Shown here one piece after another: positions 1 through 6,576 of a stretch of DNA of 9,762 bases; the stretch's first letter is position 1, and each line of letters begins with the position of its first letter. Made by a program: the position numbers and the translations under genes. This DNA comes from Deltaproteobacteria bacterium (GTDB lineage: Bacteria; Myxococcota_A; Polyangia; HGW-17; SLPX01). The notes beneath the pieces are model-generated. The model was not told the origin of the DNA. It saw nothing but the letters and a program-made list of their open reading frames with translations, and searched no databases. The stretch is from positions 1 to 9,762 of the forward strand of contig JAABSF010000066.1 in NCBI GenBank assembly GCA_011390535.1, written 5' to 3'.

Positions 1-1
1 T

Positions 2-19
2 TTTTGCGCGAGCGCAAAA
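2..19. repeat. Perfect 8-bp inverted repeat
   Basis: TTTTGCGC and GCGCAAAA are exact reverse complements separated by GA. The T run precedes the G/C core and the A run follows it, which is the opposite of an intrinsic terminator on either strand. A protein-binding palindrome is possible, but nothing in the window identifies a binding factor. Confidence 0.4.
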
Positions 20-107
20 GTCCAAAGCGTGCTATTTTGTCTTCTCGCTTTCGGGTCTTTTCAAATATCCGAACCTTATTATAAACCATTTTTATCTCAG
101 ATCCCGA

Positions 108-113
108 TATACT
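108..113 (+). promoter_or_regulatory. Possible -10 box upstream of the Hxs-like operon
   Basis: TATACT matches five of the six bases of the sigma-70 -10 consensus (TATAAT) and lies 64 bases before the first start codon. No good -35 element sits 16-18 bases upstream (the bases there read ACCATT), and there is no TG extension. A shifted alternative, TACAAT at 113-118, is no better supported. It is offered only as the best candidate in the leader. The true promoter could lie off the left edge. Confidence 0.25.
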
Positions 114-177
114 ACAATACCAGGAAACATGAAAACAAGGTTTTGGGTTTTTAGCAAAAAACAGGTACAACAAAACA

Positions 178-726
178 ATGCAACAAAAAGAAAAGAAGAA
201 AAACCAAATCTCCATTGATCTGTCTCTCCGTGTCTACCCCTTGGACGCTGTTTTCGGCGCCTGCTATCGACTTATAGATAGATTTTTCGTGTACTTGGAT
301 CAGCCTGAAAAAGGAAAGCTTTCAGTTACGATCACACCGAAGAATCCAGATGAACACTCAAATTTACGAGAGATCGCCGGGGGTTTCTCCAATGATCTCT
401 TGCACCAGGTGCTTAGATTAAGGATAGGGAAAAAAACGGGTGCTGTGCGAGATATGATAGTTGGCAGGGCTTTGCTTTCAGCCGATCCCTCTGCAGAATA
501 TGCTCAACCCTTTGTGGATAAAGAATCGGAGATGGTGAAAGATTTAGATAGCCAAGCATATGATGACAAAAACACCAATAAACAAGATGTTTTTGGTCAT
601 GATTACCTCGACGATCCGCTTGGGATCGCAGTTCCTTGGGAAGAAAAGTTTGCCGACACGGAAACAAAAGTTGATCCTGAACAGGAGTCATTCCTAAGTG
701 AAAAAGGAAAGTTTACACATGAGTAA
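178..726 (+). CDS. hxsD: HxsD-like protein with acidic C-terminal extension
   Basis: The first about 103 residues match the pattern I know from HxsD, the small accessory protein of His-Xaa-Ser radical SAM systems: a strand-rich start (ISIDLSLRVY, 11-20), an aromatic helix (AVFGACYRLIDRFFVYL, 24-40), a strand with TITPK (51-55), and the conserved end AGGFSNDLLHQVLRLRI (67-83) followed by VRDMIVGRALLSAD (90-103). HxsD proteins are usually about this length without the tail. Here residues 104-182 form an added, strongly acidic and apparently disordered tail that contains one island of mixed hydrophobic and aromatic residues (YLDDPLGIAVPWEEKF, 143-158). The biochemical role of HxsD is not established to my knowledge; a recognition or chaperone role for the maturase is inference. 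The start at 178 has a weak ribosome site (CAGG about 12 bases upstream), but no better in-frame start is visible. The gene overlaps the next one by 8 bases, and the third gene of the run is an HxsB, which supports the call. Confidence 0.65.
   Translation: MQQKEKKKNQISIDLSLRVYPLDAVFGACYRLIDRFFVYLDQPEKGKLSVTITPKNPDEHSNLREIAGGFSNDLLHQVLRLRIGKKTGAVRDMIVGRALLSADPSAEYAQPFVDKESEMVKDLDSQAYDDKNTNKQDVFGHDYLDDPLGIAVPWEEKFADTETKVDPEQESFLSEKGKFTHE
705..709 (+). promoter_or_regulatory. Ribosome binding site favouring the ATG at 719
   Basis: AGGAA lies 9 bases before ATG 719 and inside the end of the preceding gene. It supports ATG 719 over the GTG at 698, whose nearest purine block (AGGAG at 682-686) is 11 bases away. 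Confidence 0.45.
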
Positions 727-1057
727 GAGTTTTTCCAGCTCTATTAAAGAGAAAGACTTTTTCGAAAACACTTTGAAGTCTTACGGGTTTATGGAGAAAG
801 AAAAAATAGTTCGCGATGAAAAGGGCTTTAAAACTCGGATTTTTTTCCATCGGAACATCTATAAGCTTAAAGCTCTGAAAAAAGCCGGAGACGTTTTCAA
901 TAAAATCGCCCATGTCGGTATATCTGCCGGAAAGCCATATCATGAGGTTTCCATATGGACAAACCGGGAAGATTCGAGCATCTCTTGGTTTAGAAACCTA
1001 GCTGGGTCTTTTATCAATCACGCGCTCCTTTTTTCCCTCGACGAAAGAAGAAAATGA
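719..1057 (+). CDS. Second, divergent HxsD-like protein
   Basis: This 112-residue cytoplasmic protein has no obvious family label, but its C-terminal 70 residues align without large gaps to the preceding HxsD-like protein. HEVSIWTNREDSS matches KLSVTITPKNPDE, and NLAGSFINHALLFSLDERRK matches EIAGGFSNDLLHQVLRLRIGKK, keeping the AG-x-F-x-N-x-x-L core. It stops where the first protein continues with the VRDMIVGRAL helix, so it lacks that last helix and the acidic tail. Its N-terminal 40 residues are basic and differ from the first copy. The start at 719 overlaps the upstream stop by 8 bases, which suggests coupled translation. A GTG at 698 would add seven residues. It is read as a duplicated HxsD that has diverged, possibly to form a heterodimer; this comes from alignment by eye. 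Two in-frame TGA codons separate it from the next gene. Confidence 0.6.
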   Translation: MSKSFSSSIKEKDFFENTLKSYGFMEKEKIVRDEKGFKTRIFFHRNIYKLKALKKAGDVFNKIAHVGISAGKPYHEVSIWTNREDSSISWFRNLAGSFINHALLFSLDERRK

Positions 1058-1093
1058 ACCTGATGGCCCAAGAAAGATAAAACAGAAAAGCAC

Positions 1094-2572
1094 ATGAAAA
1101 AGCTTCGCATCTCCAATTCTCGCCTAGGAAAGATAAGGTTCCGTCGTTTTGGCGATAAATATCTTTTAACCAATGACTGGGGCCGATTTGTTTTTGTCTC
1201 AGAAGAAGATTTTCAGGCGCTTTTGACTGATAAATTAACATCAAACGCCGATCTCTCAGAAGAGCTCACAAAGAAAGGGTTCCTACTGGACCACAATGCA
1301 AAAACACAATGGGCGGATGTTTATAAAAACCGAAAAGAACATCTATTCAAGGGGCCTTTATTGCATATCTTTGTAGTAACCCTGAGATGCGATCATCAAT
1401 GCATATACTGCCAGGCGGGTAGACGTCCTATGAATTCTTTTTCGTATGACATGTCTCCCCAAACCGCAGCGGCTTCTTTGGACATAGCCTTTTCTTCACC
1501 ATCACCCTCTCTGACAATAGAGTTTCAGGGAGGTGAACCTCTAGCTAATTTCGACATCGTCCGACAGGTGATCGAGGAAGGACGAAAAAGAGAAAAAACA
1601 GAAGGAAAAACAGTGTATTTCACCCTCGTGTCCAATCTCTCCTTAATGGACGAAGAAAAGCTGAAATTCCTCATTGATAACAGAGTCCAAATCTGCACCT
1701 CCCTTGATGGTCCTAAAAAGGTTCATGACAAAAACCGTCCGAAAACAAATTTCGACAGTTACGATCTCACAACTCATTGGATGGAAAAAATTAATGATGC
1801 TTATTTAAAAGAGGGTCTCGACCCGGATTTGGCCCATGTTGGCGCACTGTTAACCGTTACAAAAGATTCATTGCAAAGAGGTCCTGAGATAGTCGATGAA
1901 TATCTAAAGCGAGGATTGAAAGTAATCCACCTTAGACCCCTTCAGCCTTTTGGGTTTGCAGAAAAAACATGGAAAAAACAGAGTTACTCGGCAAGAGAGT
2001 TTCTTGATTTCTATGAAAAAACTTTTGATTATATTCTGGATTTAAACAAAAAAGGGGTTGAAATATTAGAAAAAACCGCCTCTCTTTTCTTGTCCGGAAT
2101 CTTAACAGACAAGGGCTCCGACTACATGGATCTACGTTCCCCATGTGGTGCGGGAATCGGCCAAATCGCTTATAATCATGACGGCCGGGTCTATACTTGC
2201 GACGAAGGCAGAATGGTTGGAACCATGGGAGATGATATCTTTTGTATCGGTGAGGTTGGAAAATCCAATTATCAAGATATTATCAATCATCCCGGAGTTC
2301 GCTCCGTATGTGTCGCATCATGTCTCGAAAGCCTCCCAGAGTGCACGGATTGTGCTTTTTTGCCTTATTGCGGCGTTTGTCCTGTTTTCTCCTATGTGAC
2401 CCAGGGAGATCTTTTCCCTCACTGTCCAAGTTGTGACCGATGTGCAATACAAAAAGGCATTTTAGATATTGTTTTTAACCGCCTCTTGACAGGAGGAGAG
2501 GCTATAAAGACTCTCTTGAAAAGATGGACCATCAAAAGAGATCGTTCTTCGGTTTACACTCCCCGCCCATGA
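1094..2572 (+). CDS. hxsB: HxsB-type radical SAM/SPASM peptide maturase
   Basis: This 492-residue enzyme should use S-adenosylmethionine and Fe-S clusters to modify a peptide in the cytoplasm. The radical SAM triad is C99-x3-C103-x2-C106 (RCDHQCIYC), preceded by the HxsB-like lead LLHIFVVTLRC. The SAM-binding GGEP is at 146-149 within TIEFQGGEPL. Other HxsB-like blocks are SNLSLMDEE (180-188), CTSLDGP (201-207), VDEYLKRGL (267-275), HLRPLQPFGFAE (279-290), MDLRSPCG (345-352) and TCDEGRMVGTMGDDIF (368-383). The C-terminal SPASM-like part has C417-x2-C420-x5-C426-x2-C429 and then CPSCDRC (444-450), enough for auxiliary clusters. Residues 1-65 (YLLTNDWGRFVFVSEEDF and following) have the size and character of a peptide-recognition domain, which is inference. 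Length is normal for HxsB. The start lies 36 bases after the previous stop with a poor ribosome site. No partner HxsC and no His-Xaa-Ser precursor are seen. The substrate and the bond made are unknown. Confidence 0.85.
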   Translation: MKKLRISNSRLGKIRFRRFGDKYLLTNDWGRFVFVSEEDFQALLTDKLTSNADLSEELTKKGFLLDHNAKTQWADVYKNRKEHLFKGPLLHIFVVTLRCDHQCIYCQAGRRPMNSFSYDMSPQTAAASLDIAFSSPSPSLTIEFQGGEPLANFDIVRQVIEEGRKREKTEGKTVYFTLVSNLSLMDEEKLKFLIDNRVQICTSLDGPKKVHDKNRPKTNFDSYDLTTHWMEKINDAYLKEGLDPDLAHVGALLTVTKDSLQRGPEIVDEYLKRGLKVIHLRPLQPFGFAEKTWKKQSYSAREFLDFYEKTFDYILDLNKKGVEILEKTASLFLSGILTDKGSDYMDLRSPCGAGIGQIAYNHDGRVYTCDEGRMVGTMGDDIFCIGEVGKSNYQDIINHPGVRSVCVASCLESLPECTDCAFLPYCGVCPVFSYVTQGDLFPHCPSCDRCAIQKGILDIVFNRLLTGGEAIKTLLKRWTIKRDRSSVYTPRP

Positions 2573-2575
2573 GGA
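2571..2575 (+). promoter_or_regulatory. Ribosome binding site deciding the start at 2581
   Basis: GAGGA lies five bases before ATG 2581 and overlaps the stop codon of the radical SAM gene. The in-frame ATG at 2569, which would overlap the stop as ATGA, has only C-rich sequence upstream. The ATG at 2524 would put a hydrophilic extension before the signal peptide. Start 2581 is therefore preferred. Confidence 0.65.
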
Positions 2576-2580
2576 CTGAC

Positions 2581-4029
2581 ATGATACATAGAAACAAAAT
2601 GTTTTTTTTCTTGGTCGCTTTAACTGCTTTACTGAACCTTGGCTTAACCCCCAAATCAGGAGATACGGAAAAAAAACCAATTGATCAGGCAAAACCCTCG
2701 CCAAAAACCGTTAATAAAAAAACAGCTTCGAAAAAACAAACCACCGAAAAACAGGCTGAAAAAACTGAAGCTGAAAAGAAAACAAAAGATTCCGCGTTGG
2801 ATGATCAATTTTTCCAAGGAACTTTTGCAATAGTAAATCTCGCAGGAGATAACTCAAGAACAATTACCGAGTTATTAAATCTATATAATATATTAAAAAA
2901 AAGCTCACTGGGAGATGTCCTGGAAGAAACCTCATTGCAAAGGGCACTACTGGGTGCTGCTTATGACACTAGATTCAAAGACGCCCAAGAGACAATGAAT
3001 AGAGGGAAGCGTCTCTATGGCGCGCTTAAGTTTTCCGAGGCTATTTCAGTGTTGGAAAAAGCCAAAAATATGTTTTTGCGAGGTGTGGATCACGATAAAG
3101 CCGCAGATGAGCTCATCTCGACTCTTTCTTATCTTATGCTTTCTCTTAACTCCATGGGCAAGACATCAGAAGCCCGGGAGATTGCAAGAACATTGTCTTT
3201 TCTTTCCAAGAATAGTGTTCCCGAGAAAGTTCCTGCACCTCTGTGGAAGCAACTTAAACCAAAACAAAAAAGAAAACCTAACACTCGTATTTTGAAGATT
3301 CGCGCGCCTAAAGATGCGAGGGTTTTTGTAGACTTCAAACTTCTTAAAAATGGCGCCCTTCTAAAAGGTGGAGCCACCCCCGGAGCCGATGGCGATGTGT
3401 TGTGGAGCACCCGTATCGATACCGGCCTACATCATATCATCGTTGAAGCAGAGGGTTTAAGAAAATTCTACACACAAGTTCAAGCAGGTCCTGCAGACGT
3501 TTCCCTTGTCACAACTATGGAGCTTGAATCAAAAGATCCTCACCCTTATATTCGTTCAACAGTCATAGAGTGGCTTTCCAAAAAAGCCGTCCCCACCACA
3601 AAAGAGTTGAAAGCTCTCGCACGCAAGGCGAGAGTTCAAAGGCTCGTAATAGTAAAAAAGGAAAAAACCGCATATTCTTTGCAGCTCTTTGAGGCAAAAA
3701 ACGTCCGGATCTATCCACTAACCGTTACCTATACTCCTCCCATAAATGAAAAAGACAAAGAAAAGCTTATTAAATGGGGCCCGGCAATTGCGAGAAGCTT
3801 AAAACCGAAAGAAGAGGTTAAAAAAATTCCACTGGAAAAGAGCACTAAGAAAGCCGCCGCTGAGGCCGGAAAGAAAAAACCTCTCTCCGAAAAACCAAAA
3901 AAAACTCCTCCTATTTGGAAGCGTTGGTATTTCTGGGTTACACTTGGCGCCGTAGGGATAGTCGCCGTAGTTTTCGCCGTAAGAGGCGATCCGGAAAACA
4001 AAGTCGAAATTGAAGTTACTCGTCCTTAA
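2581..4029 (+). CDS. Exported TPR/PEGA-like protein with C-terminal membrane anchor
   Basis: This 482-residue protein is probably inserted in the inner membrane with most of its mass in the periplasm. Residues 1-22 form a signal sequence or N-terminal anchor (basic start, then FFFLVALTALLNLGL). Residues 24-72 are a Lys/Glu/Ala-rich linker. Residues 75-212 are helical with TPR-like character (MNRGKRLYGALKFSEAISVL and SLNSMGKTSEAREIARTL). Residues 235-316 look like a PEGA-type beta-sandwich (ILKIRAPKDARVFVDFKLL and TGLHHIIVEAEGLRKFYTQV). Residues 318-410 are a mixed segment of unknown fold, followed by a Lys/Pro-rich linker and a transmembrane helix at about 450-467 (YFWVTLGAVGIVAVVFAV). This arrangement is common in deltaproteobacterial envelope proteins, which usually have no assigned biochemical role. 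The gene starts 8 bases after the radical SAM stop and is followed after 3 bases by the peptidase gene. A scaffold role for the cluster is inference. Confidence 0.6.
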   Translation: MIHRNKMFFFLVALTALLNLGLTPKSGDTEKKPIDQAKPSPKTVNKKTASKKQTTEKQAEKTEAEKKTKDSALDDQFFQGTFAIVNLAGDNSRTITELLNLYNILKKSSLGDVLEETSLQRALLGAAYDTRFKDAQETMNRGKRLYGALKFSEAISVLEKAKNMFLRGVDHDKAADELISTLSYLMLSLNSMGKTSEAREIARTLSFLSKNSVPEKVPAPLWKQLKPKQKRKPNTRILKIRAPKDARVFVDFKLLKNGALLKGGATPGADGDVLWSTRIDTGLHHIIVEAEGLRKFYTQVQAGPADVSLVTTMELESKDPHPYIRSTVIEWLSKKAVPTTKELKALARKARVQRLVIVKKEKTAYSLQLFEAKNVRIYPLTVTYTPPINEKDKEKLIKWGPAIARSLKPKEEVKKIPLEKSTKKAAAEAGKKKPLSEKPKKTPPIWKRWYFWVTLGAVGIVAVVFAVRGDPENKVEIEVTRP

Positions 4030-4032
4030 ACA

Positions 4033-5271
4033 ATGTCAAAAACTTTTTTCTCCAAAAACTTTTTTCTCTTTTTTCTGCTCCTGTTTTTAACAAGTCATAA
4101 TGCTTCAGCTCAAAGACAAGAAAGTTCCCCCAAGAAACCTGTGCACGTCAGTCCGGTTTTTGACAAAGTTACGAGATCCATCCCTTCTTTGAAGGAGGGT
4201 TTCGTGGAAGACTGTCATGGAAACATTTGTTTTCGTTACCCGCGCGAATTGACAGGAAGAGCAAAGATGTTTGCAGAGCGAAGCCACTGGCTGGAAACCA
4301 GAGCGCTTTCTCTGTTGGGAGGGACTTTACCACCAAAAACAACCGTTGCTTTGAGCACCACAAAGCAACAGTTTCTACAACTTCTTCCCTCAAGAGCACG
4401 CGTTCCCACCTGGGCCGCGGCTGTTGCTTTTACCCGTCTTTATTACATCGTAATGGGTCCTTCAAAGACAGCTCCGATCTCTTCTCGATTTGTGCTCTTG
4501 GCGCATGAGTATTCTCACGTCGCGCTGGCACACACAACAAACTTCAGGAGTTTGCCCAAATGGTTCGTAGAAGGCTTTGCTGATCTAATGGCCGGAAGAC
4601 TTGGGCTCCTGGAGGTCTCTTTCGGTTCCCCTGAGCTTTCCATGAAAGAGCTGGAATCCGGCTTTCCTCGTTCTCATAAAAAGGCTTCCGCAGCTTATAG
4701 CCAAAGTCGTGCTTTTGTCTCTTTTTTATATTCCAACGGCTCTCCAGAGGATTTTCGAAATCTCATAGAGAGACTGAGGCGGGGAAGGTCTCTCCACGCT
4801 GCAGTAGAAGACATTTATGGAGTCTCTCTGGACTCCCTGGAAAAAGACTGGAGAAAAAATTGGCGATACAGAAAATTTGTCGTCCCCCTCGTAACTTCAG
4901 GGCTCATTCTCTGGATTGTAGCAGCTTTGTTGCTGATTTTTGGATATATCAAGAAAAAACGCGCACGATCAAAGAGGCTGAAGAAAATGGAGGACGAAAC
5001 AGCCGGATTGGAAGCAATATCATTTCCAAAAGAGCCGCTTTCTGAAAAGCTGGCTCTGGATGATTATCGCCCTCCTCTTTTCTGGTTTCTGACCGGTCTT
5101 GGAATGACTTTTTTAGCAACCGGTTTAATTAGAACTATTTTCCCCGACACTCGCATTTACTTTTTATTCGGTATAACAGGCATAGTGATCGGCTCATTTA
5201 TGGCGGTTCTGTGGTGGAAAAAAAGCAAAAACCCGGTCCAAGAGCCTCAATCAACCGACGACCTCCAATAA
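4033..5271 (+). CDS. Membrane-anchored peptidase-MA-like zinc metallopeptidase
   Basis: This 412-residue protein has a clear signal peptide (residues 1-26, hydrophobic 9-20, likely cleavage after SHNASA). Its zinc site is LLAHEYSHVALAH: H158 and H162 as ligands, E159 as catalytic base, and E180 in KWFVEGFADL as the third ligand 17 residues after H162. That spacing and the EGFAD motif fit the gluzincin/peptidase-MA group rather than metzincins. C61 and C66 could form a disulfide outside the cytoplasm. A transmembrane helix follows at about 283-305, then a Lys/Arg-rich cytoplasmic segment (307-345), then two more helices at about 349-367 and 375-395. The catalytic domain should thus face the periplasm. 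The start lies 3 bases after the previous stop with little ribosome site, consistent with coupling. The last 21 bases overlap the convergent export ATPase gene. The substrate is unknown; processing of an envelope protein or of the modified peptide is inference. Confidence 0.75.
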   Translation: MSKTFFSKNFFLFFLLLFLTSHNASAQRQESSPKKPVHVSPVFDKVTRSIPSLKEGFVEDCHGNICFRYPRELTGRAKMFAERSHWLETRALSLLGGTLPPKTTVALSTTKQQFLQLLPSRARVPTWAAAVAFTRLYYIVMGPSKTAPISSRFVLLAHEYSHVALAHTTNFRSLPKWFVEGFADLMAGRLGLLEVSFGSPELSMKELESGFPRSHKKASAAYSQSRAFVSFLYSNGSPEDFRNLIERLRRGRSLHAAVEDIYGVSLDSLEKDWRKNWRYRKFVVPLVTSGLILWIVAALLLIFGYIKKKRARSKRLKKMEDETAGLEAISFPKEPLSEKLALDDYRPPLFWFLTGLGMTFLATGLIRTIFPDTRIYFLFGITGIVIGSFMAVLWWKKSKNPVQEPQSTDDLQ

Positions 5272-6576
5272 CCGCTCGACTGTATTTTTCATCTCCGCTT
5301 CTTCATATGTTCCTTGCTGCAAAAAACTCATTATCTCATCTAACTTCGCAATAGCTATGTCCACTGTGGGGTCGCCTCCTTTTTTATAGGCTCCCAGGGT
5401 TATGAGATCACGATGAGATTCATAGGCTGAAAGTAAAGCACGAAAAGCTCCGGCGCTTTCGACATGTGTTTTTTCCACAACTGAGCTCATCACCCGAGAC
5501 AAGCTGCTCAATACATCAATTGCCGGATAATGATTTCTGGTCGCTAACTCCCTGCTCAAAATCACGTGCCCATCCAGGATACCTCGGACCTCATCAGCTA
5601 TAGGTTCATCCATGTCCCCCCCTTCTACAAGCACAGTATATATCGCTGTAACAGATCCTTCCGGAGAAGTCCCTGTTCGCTCTAAAAGTTTAGGCAGCGC
5701 AGCAAAAACACTTGGAGGATAACCTCTTCTTGTAGGTGGTTCGCCTGCGGCCAATCCCACCTCCCTCAACGCCCGGGCGTACCTGGTCACCGAATCCATC
5801 AAGAAAAGAACCTTCTTTCCTTGGCTGCGAAAATACTCCGCCACCGCTGTAGCCACTAAAGGACATTTGAGACGAACAAGGCTGGGCGTATCGCTTGTGG
5901 CACAGACAACCACCGATCTTTCCATGCCCTTTCTCCCCAAAGCATCTTCCAAAAATTCCCTCACCTCTCGCCCTCTTTCTCCCACAAGACAGATTACATT
6001 TACCTCTGCTTCGGTGTTCCTGGCGATCTGTCCCAGCAAGGTCGACTTTCCAACCCCTGATCCGGCAAAAAGCCCCACACGCTGACCCTCTCCAACCGTC
6101 AACAACCCATCTATTGCACGCACACCCATTGATAACGCTTGTGAAATCCGAGGACGACTCAAAGGATCAGGTGCAGCCCTGTCCACATCCCATGAAATGC
6201 AATTTCCCTCAAGTGGCCCCTTTTCATCAACAGGTCGACCCAAACCATCAAGCACTCTGCCTATGAGACCAAGACCACACTTAACTCGCAGTCGTCTTCC
6301 CGTAGGATTCACTTCACTATCAGGTCCCACTCCCGAAACATCACCCAAAGGAACCAAAACCGCTTGTCCTTCTCTGAACCCGACGACCTCTGCTTCGAGT
6401 GGAGCTCCCCCTTCACGGTTCACCTCTACGAGATCCCCCATTTTTACTCCCGGCACAGTTGCTTTTAAAACGAGCCCCACAAGCTCCACAATGCGTCCCT
6501 TCTTTTTGAGTGTCTCCGCTCCTCCCAGAAAAGCGGCCGCCCGGGTTAATTTATCAAAGGGATCGTTATTATTCAT
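5251..6576 (-). CDS. sctN: Type III export ATPase (SctN, FliI family)
   Basis: This 441-residue cytoplasmic ATPase drives unfolding and export of substrates at the base of a type III apparatus. It has the family layout: an N-terminal beta-barrel (about 25-95), GRVLDGLGRPVD (106-117), Walker A GLFAGSGVGKST (168-179), GERGREV with the catalytic E200 (199-205), Walker B VLFLMDS (256-262), and a helical C-terminal domain (about 370-441). GLAAGEPPTRRGYPPSVFAA (274-293) and VLVEGGDMDEPIADEVRGIL (315-334) look more like injectisome SctN than flagellar FliI, which usually has AIGEPP and EGDDQ-type forms. FliI remains the alternative. Length is normal. The start overlaps the SctL-like gene by 8 bases, so the two are coupled. 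The usual next gene (SctO/FliJ) is absent, and the gene meets the peptidase gene tail to tail with a 21-base overlap. Confidence 0.85.
   Translation of the reverse strand: MNNNDPFDKLTRAAAFLGGAETLKKKGRIVELVGLVLKATVPGVKMGDLVEVNREGGAPLEAEVVGFREGQAVLVPLGDVSGVGPDSEVNPTGRRLRVKCGLGLIGRVLDGLGRPVDEKGPLEGNCISWDVDRAAPDPLSRPRISQALSMGVRAIDGLLTVGEGQRVGLFAGSGVGKSTLLGQIARNTEAEVNVICLVGERGREVREFLEDALGRKGMERSVVVCATSDTPSLVRLKCPLVATAVAEYFRSQGKKVLFLMDSVTRYARALREVGLAAGEPPTRRGYPPSVFAALPKLLERTGTSPEGSVTAIYTVLVEGGDMDEPIADEVRGILDGHVILSRELATRNHYPAIDVLSSLSRVMSSVVEKTHVESAGAFRALLSAYESHRDLITLGAYKKGGDPTVDIAIAKLDEIMSFLQQGTYEEAEMKNTVERLLEVVG

Larger units (their letters stand above)
1..177. other. Left-edge region with no assignable gene
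   Basis: No gene can be assigned here. One plus-strand frame stays open from the left edge to a TAG at 152-154 (about 50 codons), and one minus-strand frame runs from an ATG at 89-87 to the left edge (about 29 codons, very basic). Either could be the end or start of a neighbouring gene. Both are short enough to occur by chance, and neither resembles a family I recognise. The minus-strand ATG has only a weak GAG upstream. A 29-codon frame at 129-218 overlaps the first real gene and has no support beyond an AGGAA placed too close to its ATG. The stretch most probably holds the leader of the downstream operon. Confidence 0.5.

Noticed and set aside
2..19. Left-edge palindrome as an intrinsic terminator
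   Set aside because: T run and A run are in the wrong order around the G/C core for termination on either strand.
129..218. 29-codon frame just before the HxsD-like gene, a candidate precursor peptide
   Set aside because: It has no His-Xaa-Ser repeat, its AGGAA is only two bases from the ATG, and it overlaps the first gene by 41 bases in another frame.
2524..2580. Earlier starts (2524 or 2569) for the PEGA-like protein
   Set aside because: They lack a ribosome site and would put a hydrophilic extension before the signal sequence; 2581 has GAGGA at good spacing.
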